A stretch of DNA of 64,000 nt, taken from positions 248,001-312,000 of the forward strand of contig NZ_CAJVCE010000005.1 of the NCBI RefSeq assembly GCF_910594985.1, in the 5' to 3' direction. Position 1 is the first letter of the stretch, and every line of letters begins with the position of its first letter. Source of the DNA: Paenibacillus allorhizosphaerae (lineage in GTDB: Bacteria; Bacillota; Bacilli; Paenibacillales; NBRC-103111). A model generated the notes under the pieces. The model made no database searches, had not been told where the DNA came from, and saw only the letters and a program-made list of their open reading frames with translations. A program made the translations under genes and the position numbers. Below, piece after piece: positions 25,255 through 33,666 of the stretch.

Positions 25255-26739
25255 TTAGTTTGATGGCAAGCTTCCTTGTTTGTCCTGAAACGGACCGTAG
25301 TCGGTCAAAAATTGCCTAAATACATTGGCCGGCAAGGTGAGCAAATCATTCGTTGCCCGCATATGCTCCCTCAAGCCCGCCAGCATGCTTTCGATGCGGC
25401 TGCCGTTTTCTTCCGCGCGAAAAGCTAGATTGTTCATTTCCTGCGGGTCGTCCGCAAGATGGTACAGCTCGACGAATATTTCATCTTTGAAAATATCGAC
25501 GATCAGCTTGTAGTTCCCTTCGATGACGCACCGTTGGAAATTGCTGCGCGCCCCGTTGCCGTCAAATTGGATGAAGACGCGTTCGCGCACCGGCCCCGCC
25601 TTCTCCCCGCGAATGAACGGCATGAGCGATTCGCCCGAAACGCCATCCGGCGTTTGCAGCCCAAGCGCGTCACAGAGCGTCGGCATCACGTCGACGCTGC
25701 TTACCGGCGCGTCCGAACTTCGAACCGCCGGCTCGAAGCCGGACGGGAATTTCAGGAACAGCGGCGTTTTTACCGACTCCTCGTACATGCACATCTTTTG
25801 CCATAGCTTGTGGGAGCCTAGCATTTCGCCGTGGTCGCTGCAGAACACGATCAGCGTATCGTCGTAGAGCCCTTCGTTTTTCAACTCGGCGACGAGCTTC
25901 CCTACACAGTGGTCGAGCAGCGCGACAAGGCCTATATACACTTTCCAAATCCGCTGCCATTCTTCCCGCGTATACGACGAGCCGAGCATGCCCGTCAAAT
26001 TGTACAGCTGCAGCGGCGACTGATTATCGCCCCATACGCCGACGTTGTCCGGCAGCTTCACGTCTTGAATCATCGAATACCAAGGTTCCGGGATGTGCAG
26101 CGGCGGGTGCGGGGCCAGGAACATCGCATTCAGCGCAAACGGCTTCGCACGATCCCGCCCGCGGATCGCTTCGAGCGAATCGTTCAAAATAAAACCGTCG
26201 TAAAAGTAGTCGAGCGCCTCGTCAAACCGTCCCACCGTCGGAATCGAATATTTGCGCTTCCTCGTAATTTTGCCGTACGCAAGCTCGGGTACGAGGCCTT
26301 GAAAGGCGGGCCCGCCCGGCTTCTTCTTGCCGTTTGCCTTCATGAACGCCTCATACCGCTGCTCCAGCTGAAGCCAATGGGTACGGCTGTCTTCGCTGTG
26401 CTCCAATTTCGGATCGGTGAACAAATGCTGCTTGCCGGTATGCCAGCTGTCCCACTCGTTTTCCAGCAGCTCATACAAATTCGCGTGTTCGGGGCGAACG
26501 ATTCCGTGCTGCTTCTCCTGCTCCGTCCACGGATTGATCAGCGAGCCGGTTACGTTCGGATATTTTCCAGTAAAAAACGATCCGCGGGCCGGAACGCAAA
26601 GCGGCGACGCGCAGTAAGCGCGTTCAAATACGACGCTCTCCGCCTTCAGCGCGTTGATGTTCGGCGTATGCTCGCCAAGCGCATCCCATCTCAGTTGATC
26701 GGCCATAATGACGACCAGATTGCTTTTACGACTGCTCAT
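25255..26739 (-). CDS. Sulfatase (Cys-type), overlapping the first lyase-like gene
   Basis: 494 residues from the ATG at 26739, which follows GGGGAGG by 9 bases and lies inside the last codons of the upstream gene (14-base overlap). The start NLVVIMADQLRWDALGEHTPN has Asp-Gln in place of the more usual Asp-Asp. The nucleophile motif is CVPAR at 48-52 followed by GSFFTG; IVFCSDHGEMLGSHKLWQKMCMYEESVKTP completes the active site. This is the branch containing many glycosaminoglycan and choline-type sulfatases. No signal peptide. Tight coupling to the heparinase II/III gene suggests matched amounts of the two proteins. Confidence 0.92.
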   Translation of the reverse strand: MSSRKSNLVVIMADQLRWDALGEHTPNINALKAESVVFERAYCASPLCVPARGSFFTGKYPNVTGSLINPWTEQEKQHGIVRPEHANLYELLENEWDSWHTGKQHLFTDPKLEHSEDSRTHWLQLEQRYEAFMKANGKKKPGGPAFQGLVPELAYGKITRKRKYSIPTVGRFDEALDYFYDGFILNDSLEAIRGRDRAKPFALNAMFLAPHPPLHIPEPWYSMIQDVKLPDNVGVWGDNQSPLQLYNLTGMLGSSYTREEWQRIWKVYIGLVALLDHCVGKLVAELKNEGLYDDTLIVFCSDHGEMLGSHKLWQKMCMYEESVKTPLFLKFPSGFEPAVRSSDAPVSSVDVMPTLCDALGLQTPDGVSGESLMPFIRGEKAGPVRERVFIQFDGNGARSNFQRCVIEGNYKLIVDIFKDEIFVELYHLADDPQEMNNLAFRAEENGSRIESMLAGLREHMRATNDLLTLPANVFRQFLTDYGPFQDKQGSLPSN

Positions 26740-29128
26740 CGTTTCGTACCTCCCCGGACTCGTTTGCTTTATTCGTACGTCCTCCGCCAAACTTCAAGAC
26801 GAATGCGCCGGTCGACGCCTGCCAACGCCAGTGCAGCAGCCCGCTTTCCTCGGTCACTTCCACCGTGGCCACATGCCGCTGCTTCTGCTGTCCATCGGCA
26901 CTCGGACCGGCCACATGCCCTTTCTGCCGGGCGATTTCAGCCCGGACAGATTCGCGCAGCCCCTGTTCACTGCCCGAAGCGTCGCCATCGATAACGGTTT
27001 CATGCCACTCTATCGTCCAGATGCCTGCCGCAAGATCGGCAACGAGGTAGTTCCAATCGGAGCCGCCGCTGTCCACAGGTGCCTCGGACACTGCCGGAAC
27101 GACCGTATTTTCCCGCAGTCGCTGGCCGCTCATAGCGAACAGTGCGACCCAGTCGCGTATTTTTACGCCCGTCAACGTTCCGGTGTCCACCTTCTCCGTA
27201 CGAAGCGCCGCCGATCCGTCCGTGTCCTTGACTTGCATCACGTTCAGGAAAAAATCCAGCTCCGCCGGTTCGCGCGGGCTCACTTCGATACGCCATTCGC
27301 CTTGTTCCTTCGTACCTGGGAAATCATTGACATAGTTCGTTCCGAACACCCAGTATTCCCGGCCCGGACCGCCGATCTTCGCGATCTGTTGGTTCCCCGG
27401 CTCCGGCAGCAGCGTGTCGTTGACGAGCTGCCCGTTGTACCCGTCCTCGCTTCGGGAAACGATCGTCCGGCTGCCTTCGATATGCGGTTCTTCAATGCTG
27501 TGAAGCAGCCAATATTTCCGGAATTCCGCATTCGCGGATACGACGCGGTCGAATACAATGAGCGCCGCCGGATGCGCAGCATTCTTGAAACTCAGGAACA
27601 GGAATGAGCGCTGAAACTGCTTCATTTTATTGGAATAGGCCGCGGTGATGTCGCCTTTCAAGTACGAGTAATCCGGCTGCGCAGGATCGGGACCGAACGC
27701 ATGGGCGAGCACGTCCCCGCGCTTGAAATCTTTGGTCAGCAGATCGTCCAGCGTTAGCGGTGGACGCCCTTCGTTCGGCCAGCGCTGCCCTCCGTCGTTC
27801 ACATTCGGCCAGACGAGACCTCCGTCCTTCACGTAAGGATACTGCTTCAGCTCGCCCGGATCATACAACAGCATCGTATTGTGGGCAATCGTTCGTTTGA
27901 AATAATACTTGTTATGCGGCGAATGGTATTTGCCCGACGAACCTTTGTAAGAACCCGAATCGATCGCCAGGTTTCCTTTGTAATAGAGCTGGAACGCTCC
28001 GGCATCCAGATGCTGATGATTGTTGTACTGGTACATGCCTACTTTCATCTCCGCAACGACCGTGCCGGAGTCGATGCCGTCCTCCCACCCCGTTCGCGCC
28101 ACCATCACGCCCGTCGGAGCGCCGAAATAGCGGGTGAGCGGCAGCTCGTCAAGCGGTCTCGCTTCCACATCCGGATCGGCGAACAGAAAGGCGAAGAGCA
28201 CGTCTTTATCTTGAAACCGCCCCTCATCCTTTTGCATCTGATATATATAGTAGGGATCTTTGAAATAACCGCCGAGCATCAAGTATATAAAATGAAGCCG
28301 CGTATACTTCGTCTGCTTCGGCATGACCGGCGTCGAATCCCCGTCGCGAAGCAACTTGCCGTCCGGGCGCCGCGTATAGATCCACTGATAGCCGACCTCG
28401 CGCTGCGAATCGTCGTATACGTTGCCGAAGCCCATTCGGCCATACATCCACGTCGGGAACATCTCCCCCTGAAACCGTACGCCGCCGTAGCCGTCTCCTT
28501 GATGATGCCAGCCGGACGGGTAAAAGAAGTTGCGCGCCGGTACCATTTGATCGAAAAAGCGGCCTGCCGCCAAATCGTACATCTCCGGATCTTCGTCGTA
28601 AATGGCGATGCCCGTGCCGAGCATATCCCGCTGGATCATCCATTCGCAGCTGTGGCCGACAAAAGCACCTTCTTTGACGGGCGGGTATCCGCATTCAAGT
28701 AGTCCGGCCAGCCGTTTGAAATGGCGGATGAAGAACGCTCTCTCCTCATCCGAAACCAGCTCATAGCACCAATCGTACACGATCGCGCCGGCCAGCATGA
28801 GACGTCCGATCTCTCGGGAAATGTCCTGATAATTAGGGTTAAAATCTTTGGTAACGCTTGACAGCGCCAATGTCTTGGCTTTGAGTCCGGCTTCCGTATC
28901 TTCATCTAACAAATACAACAGCGCGTTCGCTTCAATCACGTACACGTCGCCCGGACTATGTTCGGCGTTCGCTTCCTCGATCCCGAATCGGCTGTAATCC
29001 GTAAGCCGTCCCCATGCCTGCTTCAATTCCGGTCTCGTCCTCTTGTCCCGCAGCCCGGGCAAATGCTCTTTGCGCAGAAACAACCGCGGATGCTCCGGCG
29101 GCGGTGTAATCGGCGGTTTGGGAAACAT
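26726..29128 (-). CDS. Heparinase II/III-family protein, first gene of the lyase operon (cytoplasmic)
   Basis: 800 residues from the ATG at 29128. The start is fixed by GGAGG 8 bases upstream and by alignment of MFPKPPITPPPEHPRLFLR with MYPQPPHIPPQEHPRLLIR of the paralog at 18302. It carries the same toroid plus beta-sandwich, with NNHQHLDAGAFQLYYKGNLA. The C-terminal region (about 690-800) is longer than in the paralog, with an extra charged segment before a final HWRWQASTGAFVLKFGG strand. No signal peptide. It is the promoter-proximal gene, about 145 bases after the predicted start of transcription, and should be the most strongly made enzyme of the operon. Confidence 0.87.
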   Translation of the reverse strand: MFPKPPITPPPEHPRLFLRKEHLPGLRDKRTRPELKQAWGRLTDYSRFGIEEANAEHSPGDVYVIEANALLYLLDEDTEAGLKAKTLALSSVTKDFNPNYQDISREIGRLMLAGAIVYDWCYELVSDEERAFFIRHFKRLAGLLECGYPPVKEGAFVGHSCEWMIQRDMLGTGIAIYDEDPEMYDLAAGRFFDQMVPARNFFYPSGWHHQGDGYGGVRFQGEMFPTWMYGRMGFGNVYDDSQREVGYQWIYTRRPDGKLLRDGDSTPVMPKQTKYTRLHFIYLMLGGYFKDPYYIYQMQKDEGRFQDKDVLFAFLFADPDVEARPLDELPLTRYFGAPTGVMVARTGWEDGIDSGTVVAEMKVGMYQYNNHQHLDAGAFQLYYKGNLAIDSGSYKGSSGKYHSPHNKYYFKRTIAHNTMLLYDPGELKQYPYVKDGGLVWPNVNDGGQRWPNEGRPPLTLDDLLTKDFKRGDVLAHAFGPDPAQPDYSYLKGDITAAYSNKMKQFQRSFLFLSFKNAAHPAALIVFDRVVSANAEFRKYWLLHSIEEPHIEGSRTIVSRSEDGYNGQLVNDTLLPEPGNQQIAKIGGPGREYWVFGTNYVNDFPGTKEQGEWRIEVSPREPAELDFFLNVMQVKDTDGSAALRTEKVDTGTLTGVKIRDWVALFAMSGQRLRENTVVPAVSEAPVDSGGSDWNYLVADLAAGIWTIEWHETVIDGDASGSEQGLRESVRAEIARQKGHVAGPSADGQQKQRHVATVEVTEESGLLHWRWQASTGAFVLKFGGGRTNKANESGEVRNDEQS

Positions 29129-29280
29129 TCCTCCGTCCTCCATTCGTACCTTATCGTTATGTATTGCTTGCCGTTGCCGGCTCGACTTCCATATGCTTAT
29201 GTATAAAAAAACACGATAGCCGCACAAACCGTCTGGTCTCGCTTTGCCTCACAGCGCATTAGTCCGCCGCCTTCCCTTTC

Positions 29281-29310
29281 ATCATACGTCACCCTTAAAA
29301 CTTATGTCAA
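29281..29310 (-). promoter_or_regulatory. Sigma-A promoter of the ten-gene lyase operon
   Basis: On the minus strand a perfect TTGACA (29305-29310) and TATGAT (29281-29286) are separated by 18 bases. Transcription would begin near 29274. The inverted half-sites of the putative ROK operator end one base before the -35 box. The 29129-29486 spacer contains this promoter, that operator and a plausible plus-strand promoter (TTGCTA, 17 bases, TATGTT) for the ROK gene. Confidence 0.7.
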
Positions 29311-29311
29311 T

Positions 29312-29388
29312 AACTAAACTAATAAACGACATAAAATCTTGTTTGGTTAAAAAAATCATACTTTATTGGATTAGTTTTGTTAGTTTTG
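29312..29388. promoter_or_regulatory. Putative ROK operator: inverted TTAGTTT half-sites between divergent promoters
   Basis: AACTAAACTAAT (29312-29323) is mirrored by ATTAGTTTTGTT (29370-29381), 11 of 12 positions matching, and the right arm is followed by a second direct copy TTAGTTTTG. The half-site TTAGTTT is the same as that in XylR-type ROK operators of Bacillus. The position directly beside the operon -35 box and upstream of the ROK gene fits autoregulated repression. Confidence 0.6.
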
Positions 29389-29486
29389 TACATTAACATC
29401 CGCTGTGGCGTTGCTATCTTTTCATATTTTTGATATGTTAGAGTAGATGCTTTACGAAAGTCCGAAATGAATTGCGAGGGAAAACT

Positions 29487-30710
29487 ATGGAGAATATCCG
29501 CAAAGTCTGGGATCAGAAAGGCAGCAAAACCGCCATCCTCCAGATGCTTAGGGTTCACGGTCCGTTGTCCCGCATCGAGCTGACTCAATTGACCGATTTA
29601 AGCCGGGCGACCATCTCGGTTACGATTAATGAACTCATCGAGTTTGGACTTGTTAGAGAAACCGAGCTTCGTCAATCCACCGGCGGCAGACCGGCAACGA
29701 ATCTGGAGCTCGTCCCGAACTCTCATATTATTCTGGGCGCCGACCTGAACAATCAAAGCTGGATTCTCGGCGCGTTCGACCTGCTTGGCAACACCGTGGA
29801 GACGAAACGGCTGTCTTTCAGCCCGCTTACGCCGGAAGCCGCCGTTCAAGCGCTGGCAAGCGAAATCCCGAACTTTATAGAAAAACTGGACAAAAGCCCG
29901 ATCCCCTTGCTCGGGATTGGTATCCCAGGCATTGTCGATACGCATAACGGGCGGCTGCTCAGTTCGGCCGTGCTGGGCTGGCAGCAGGTGGAGCTCGGAA
30001 CCATGCTCGAGAAGGCGCTCGGCTGGCCGACGGTCGTGCTCAACCGCAGCCGTGCCCGCGGCTTATCGGAATGCCGGTATGGCGCCGGCAAAGATTACCG
30101 GCACATGATCTACATCGGCGTCGATTCCGGTATCGGCGCGGGAATCTATGTCAACCGCGAGCTTATTCACGGAGCGCTCGGCGGCGCCGGCGAGATCGGG
30201 CATACGACGGTTGCGATCGACGGTCCGTTATGCCCTTGCGGCAATAGCGGATGCCTGCAAATGATGTCGGCCGCACCCGCCATGGAACTGGAAGCGCGCA
30301 GGCTGCTGCGCATTGGCGCGATCTCGTCGCTCCATCTGCAGCCCGGCCTCGATCTGCAAATGCTGAAAGTCGAAGACATCTGCCGCGCAGCCGAGCAGGG
30401 AGACGAGCTGGCCGGTCAAGTCGTCTCCGGCGCAGCCACCTACCTCGGCATTACGATGGCGAATTTGATCAACCTGCTGAACCCGGAAGCGATTATACTG
30501 GGCGGCACTATCCCAAAGGATTGCCCGCTGTATGTCCAAACCGCCGTGAAAGTCATGCGCCAACGCGCGATGGGGCAGCTGTCGGCCTCCACGGTCGTAC
30601 AGATCGGCCAATTCAAAGAAATCGGCGGTGCGCTCGGCGCGGCCAATATGGCGCTTGACCGGCACATGTCGTTCACGCATTTTTCGGGGCAAGCCAGCAT
30701 CGCCAAGTAG
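29487..30710 (+). CDS. ROK-family transcriptional regulator (XylR-like)
   Basis: 407 residues from the ATG at 29487, which has GAGGG 6 bases upstream. Residues about 10-75 form a MarR-like winged helix (ILQMLRVHGPLSRIELTQLTDLSRATISVTINELIEFGLV, cited in part). The ROK kinase-like domain follows with GIGIPGIVD, YIGVDSGIGAGIYVN, the GGAGEIGHTTV segment and the zinc motif CPCGNSGCLQ. ROK repressors bind a sugar or sugar phosphate and release DNA. Divergent placement against the lyase operon makes it the likely regulator of that operon. The right-hand neighbour on the same strand is another heparinase II/III gene beyond a terminator. Confidence 0.93.
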   Translation: MENIRKVWDQKGSKTAILQMLRVHGPLSRIELTQLTDLSRATISVTINELIEFGLVRETELRQSTGGRPATNLELVPNSHIILGADLNNQSWILGAFDLLGNTVETKRLSFSPLTPEAAVQALASEIPNFIEKLDKSPIPLLGIGIPGIVDTHNGRLLSSAVLGWQQVELGTMLEKALGWPTVVLNRSRARGLSECRYGAGKDYRHMIYIGVDSGIGAGIYVNRELIHGALGGAGEIGHTTVAIDGPLCPCGNSGCLQMMSAAPAMELEARRLLRIGAISSLHLQPGLDLQMLKVEDICRAAEQGDELAGQVVSGAATYLGITMANLINLLNPEAIILGGTIPKDCPLYVQTAVKVMRQRAMGQLSASTVVQIGQFKEIGGALGAANMALDRHMSFTHFSGQASIAK

Positions 30711-30717
30711 ATCGGGA

Positions 30718-30758
30718 AAGCCTCCATTGTCTCACCTTATCGGTGATGATGGAGGCTT
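30718..30758 (+). terminator. Terminator after the ROK gene
   Basis: AAGCCTCCAT pairs with ATGGAGGCTT, and CACC with GGTG further in, around a short loop, followed by CTTCTTCG. It separates the ROK gene from the next heparinase II/III gene. Confidence 0.7.
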
Positions 30759-30943
30759 CTTCGTCGATTTTTTCAGAAGCCGTCTCCTTCCGCATGACTC
30801 TAGAGTACCGCCTTTTTCGTTCATGTGCATGTTCCAATCCCCGATCCATAATCAGGAAAAAATACAATTCCATTCCCGCTTCATTCGAGCTACAATGGGC
30901 ATGGGAACACGCTGGCCATTTCGGAGAAAGGGTGAATCAATTC

Positions 30944-32824
30944 ATGTTTCATGAACGGTATCCGGAAAAAGTATTGGAAAAAGTGCTGCTGCCTAACGAT
31001 CGTTACCGGCCTTTTGCAACCGCATCCGACCGCGCCTACTGGAGCAAGCTGGCGGAGCCGCTTCGGCGAATGTTCGCTCAGCGGGGAGAAGCAAGACTCG
31101 ATTTCGCATGGCCGGCTCTGCCGGCAACGAGGTACATGGATTTTGTGAAGAACGGCAACCGCTCCCGCTACGAAGACGTTTATTTCGAGCGAAGGAGAGC
31201 GCTCGGCGAGCTGGTGCTTGCGGAATGCGTGGAAGGCGCAGGACGTTTTATGGAGCAAATCATAAACGGCTTATGGACGCTGTGCGAGGAATCGTACTGG
31301 GTCCTCCCCGCCCACATGTCCTTGTCCAAAGCAAGCGCCGGCTATGCCCTTCCCGACGTGGATGATCAGGTCATCGACTTGTTCGCCGCCGAAACCGCCG
31401 CCCTAGTCGCCTGCGCCGATTATATACTCAAGGAACCGCTCGATGCGGAGTGCCCGATGATTCGCAAACGTATCCGACGCGAAATGGAGCGGCGCATGTT
31501 CACCCCGTTTATGGAACGAACGGATTTCTGGTGGATGGGATTCGGCTCGCGCGGGGTCAACAACTGGAATCCTTGGATACTGTCCAACGTTATCGGCTCC
31601 TTCCTGCTCCTTGAGGATAACCCCGGTCGGCGCGCGCAGGCAATCGCCAAATCGCTCTGCAGCTTGGAAGCGTTTACTTCCGTGTACTATCCCGACGGCG
31701 GTTGCGATGAAGGGCCCGGCTATTGGGGACGCGCCGGAGGTTCGCTCTTCGATTGTCTGGAGCTGCTGTATGTTGCGTCGGACGGACAAATCTCCTTCTA
31801 CGACGAGCCGCTGGTAAGAGAAATCGGCCGTTATATTAGCCGGGCCCATATTAGCGGCAATGATTACGTCAACTTTGCCGACGGCGACGCCCGTCTTCGC
31901 ATTAGCGACGATCTCGTTTACCGTTTCGGAGGGCGCATCGGTGACGAAGCCATGTGTGCGCTCGGAGCGTACGCCTTCCGGCAGCACGGCGGGTCGAAGC
32001 CTAACTTTCTGTCGCTGCTGCGGCTGCTGCCCGGTCTCGACGTCTACGACGAGCTGATGCAGCATGACGGCGTACCGCATTACTTGCGGGACGTATGGCT
32101 GGACGGCATACAGATGTTCGCGGCGAGAGAACGCGGAGGCACCGACCAGGGGCTGTACATCGCCGCCAAAGGCGGACACAACGCCGAAAGCCACAACCAT
32201 AACGACGTAGGACATTTTATCGTATACGCTTCCGGAAAGCCGATGATCATTGACATCGGGGTAGAGACCTATATATCCAAAACGTTCAGCTCGCGCCGAT
32301 ACGAAATTTGGACGATGCAATCGGCGTATCACGGCCTTCCGACTGTGCGCGGCGTTCAACAAGCGGCGGGAAAAGCGTATCGTGCGTCCGAGGTGGCCTG
32401 CTTGGCCGATGACGACCGGGCCGAAATCTCGATGAATATCGCTGAGGCCTACCCGGCTGAAGCCGGCATCCGGAGCTGGTACCGCACGTGCCGTTTAAAC
32501 CGCGGCAGCAAATCGCCCGCTTCGATCGAAATCGTCGACCGGTTCGTCTTGAACGAACCTACCTCCGAGCTGACGCTCAGCTTGATGACGCTTCGCGAGC
32601 CGCTATTCAGCGAAGGCGGAGGGCACTTCCTGCTCGATGACGGAGCCGGCGTCCGGCTGCGCGTCGCGTTTGACGCCGCACAGCTGACGGCGGCGAGCGA
32701 ACGGATCGCGGTCGAGGACCGGCGCCTCCGCGGCGTCTGGGGCGAGCACGTGTACCGGGTGCAGCTGCGACCGAAGGACGCTGTTCGGGAAGCGGAATGG
32801 AAGCTTACGATGAGTCAGCAATAA
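30944..32824 (+). CDS. Heparinase II/III-family protein, short-type paralog outside the operon
   Basis: 626 residues from the ATG at 30944 (AAAGGGTG upstream). Earlier in-frame ATGs from 30743 lie in the terminator region and give no homology to the paralog. Alignment with the 16398 protein begins at once (LLPNDRYRPFATASDR against LSWTEYRPYPDASRRS) and continues through AWPAL, YYPDGGCDEGPGYWGRAGG, HNAESHNHNDVGHF and IDIGVETYISKTFSSRRY. No signal peptide. It should share the reaction of its paralog but is under separate control, on the strand opposite to the operon, and ends in a strong terminator. Confidence 0.87.
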   Translation: MFHERYPEKVLEKVLLPNDRYRPFATASDRAYWSKLAEPLRRMFAQRGEARLDFAWPALPATRYMDFVKNGNRSRYEDVYFERRRALGELVLAECVEGAGRFMEQIINGLWTLCEESYWVLPAHMSLSKASAGYALPDVDDQVIDLFAAETAALVACADYILKEPLDAECPMIRKRIRREMERRMFTPFMERTDFWWMGFGSRGVNNWNPWILSNVIGSFLLLEDNPGRRAQAIAKSLCSLEAFTSVYYPDGGCDEGPGYWGRAGGSLFDCLELLYVASDGQISFYDEPLVREIGRYISRAHISGNDYVNFADGDARLRISDDLVYRFGGRIGDEAMCALGAYAFRQHGGSKPNFLSLLRLLPGLDVYDELMQHDGVPHYLRDVWLDGIQMFAARERGGTDQGLYIAAKGGHNAESHNHNDVGHFIVYASGKPMIIDIGVETYISKTFSSRRYEIWTMQSAYHGLPTVRGVQQAAGKAYRASEVACLADDDRAEISMNIAEAYPAEAGIRSWYRTCRLNRGSKSPASIEIVDRFVLNEPTSELTLSLMTLREPLFSEGGGHFLLDDGAGVRLRVAFDAAQLTAASERIAVEDRRLRGVWGEHVYRVQLRPKDAVREAEWKLTMSQQ

Positions 32825-32873
32825 ATTAAAGTAAAGCTTCCATTTTCCGGAACCCTTTACGATGATCGTATTC

Positions 32874-32920
32874 AAACGGCCGTATCCCCGCATTGCTTTA
32901 GGGATACGGCCGTTTTTATT
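32874..32920 (+). terminator. Strong intrinsic terminator
   Basis: AAACGGCCGTATCCC pairs with GGGATACGGCCGTTT around a 12-base loop and runs into TTTTTATT on the plus strand. It closes the heparinase II/III gene. Confidence 0.9.
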
Positions 32921-32953
32921 CGCTTCGCACAAAGCTCAATTAACTCCATAGGG

Positions 32954-33598
32954 TTACGCCGGCAACAATGAAACGTTGTCCATATGCAGCAGCAGGTTGG
33001 ATGAAATCGCGTCGAAACGGATAGACAGCGTGTGCTGTCTGCCCGGATCCACAGCCCTCCTGCCAATCGTAACGACAAACTTTCGCCACTGCCCATATGG
33101 AGCAAGGCTCGCCTTATACGTGACCGGGAGCAAGCTTGACCCTATCAATGAGATGGTGATTGTTCCATTCATCGGTGCCGCCACCCGTTTTAACCAAAAC
33201 GTGAGTTTGTAACTCGAGTCTCGCAAAGGCAGCGTTACTTGAGACAGGACGGCAAACTCCCCTCTGGAAAGCGCGATGACGGCATATCGTCTTCCGAAAA
33301 AGGGGTTGTCGTTTTCAAAGTAGATATCGTTGCTCGAAACGGACCAGTAGTCCGCTTGGATGGGCGTCGCCTTTTCAAATCCTCCGTTTCGCAAACTCCC
33401 CCAAGTCGAGCGCTTTATACGCGTGCTCCCAAAATTCCATTTATTCCGATTGATTTTCCGATGCTTAGACTTTCCTTTCCGAAAAACAATCCTCCCGTGC
33501 TTTTGGTTGAAAATCATCCGTATTCGCCCTCTTCCGTTAGGTTCAGTCCCTTTTTCGTAAACGAGGCACCATCGTATTTTATGCGGCTCCCCATGCAT
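32954..33598 (-). CDS. Unknown protein with a carbohydrate-binding-like jelly-roll (NTTRR-F1-like)
   Basis: 214 residues from the ATG at 33598, with CGGAGG 12 bases upstream. A basic stretch (FRKGKSKHRKINRNKW) occupies residues about 38-60. From about residue 70 comes LRNGGFEKATPIQADYW, then YAVIALSRGEFAVLSQVTLP, YKLTFWLKRVA and LLLHMDNVSLLPA, the strand order of CBM4/9-like or NTTRR-F1 domains. There is no signal peptide, and the usual collagen-like repeats of NTTRR-F1 proteins are absent. It may be an exosporium or spore-surface type protein or a truncated relative. It is convergent with the lyase-like gene. Confidence 0.6.
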   Translation of the reverse strand: MHGEPHKIRWCLVYEKGTEPNGRGRIRMIFNQKHGRIVFRKGKSKHRKINRNKWNFGSTRIKRSTWGSLRNGGFEKATPIQADYWSVSSNDIYFENDNPFFGRRYAVIALSRGEFAVLSQVTLPLRDSSYKLTFWLKRVAAPMNGTITISLIGSSLLPVTYKASLAPYGQWRKFVVTIGRRAVDPGRQHTLSIRFDAISSNLLLHMDNVSLLPA

Positions 33599-33666
33599 GC
33601 GTAACCGAAACCTCCGGGATGAATAGGCTAATGTAACAAAAACCGAATCAGGAAGGTGGGTCACCC

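Noticed and set aside
30743..30943. Sixty-seven extra N-terminal residues for the heparinase II/III protein
   Set aside because: They come from the terminator region and have no counterpart in the paralog at 16398, which aligns from the ATG at 30944.
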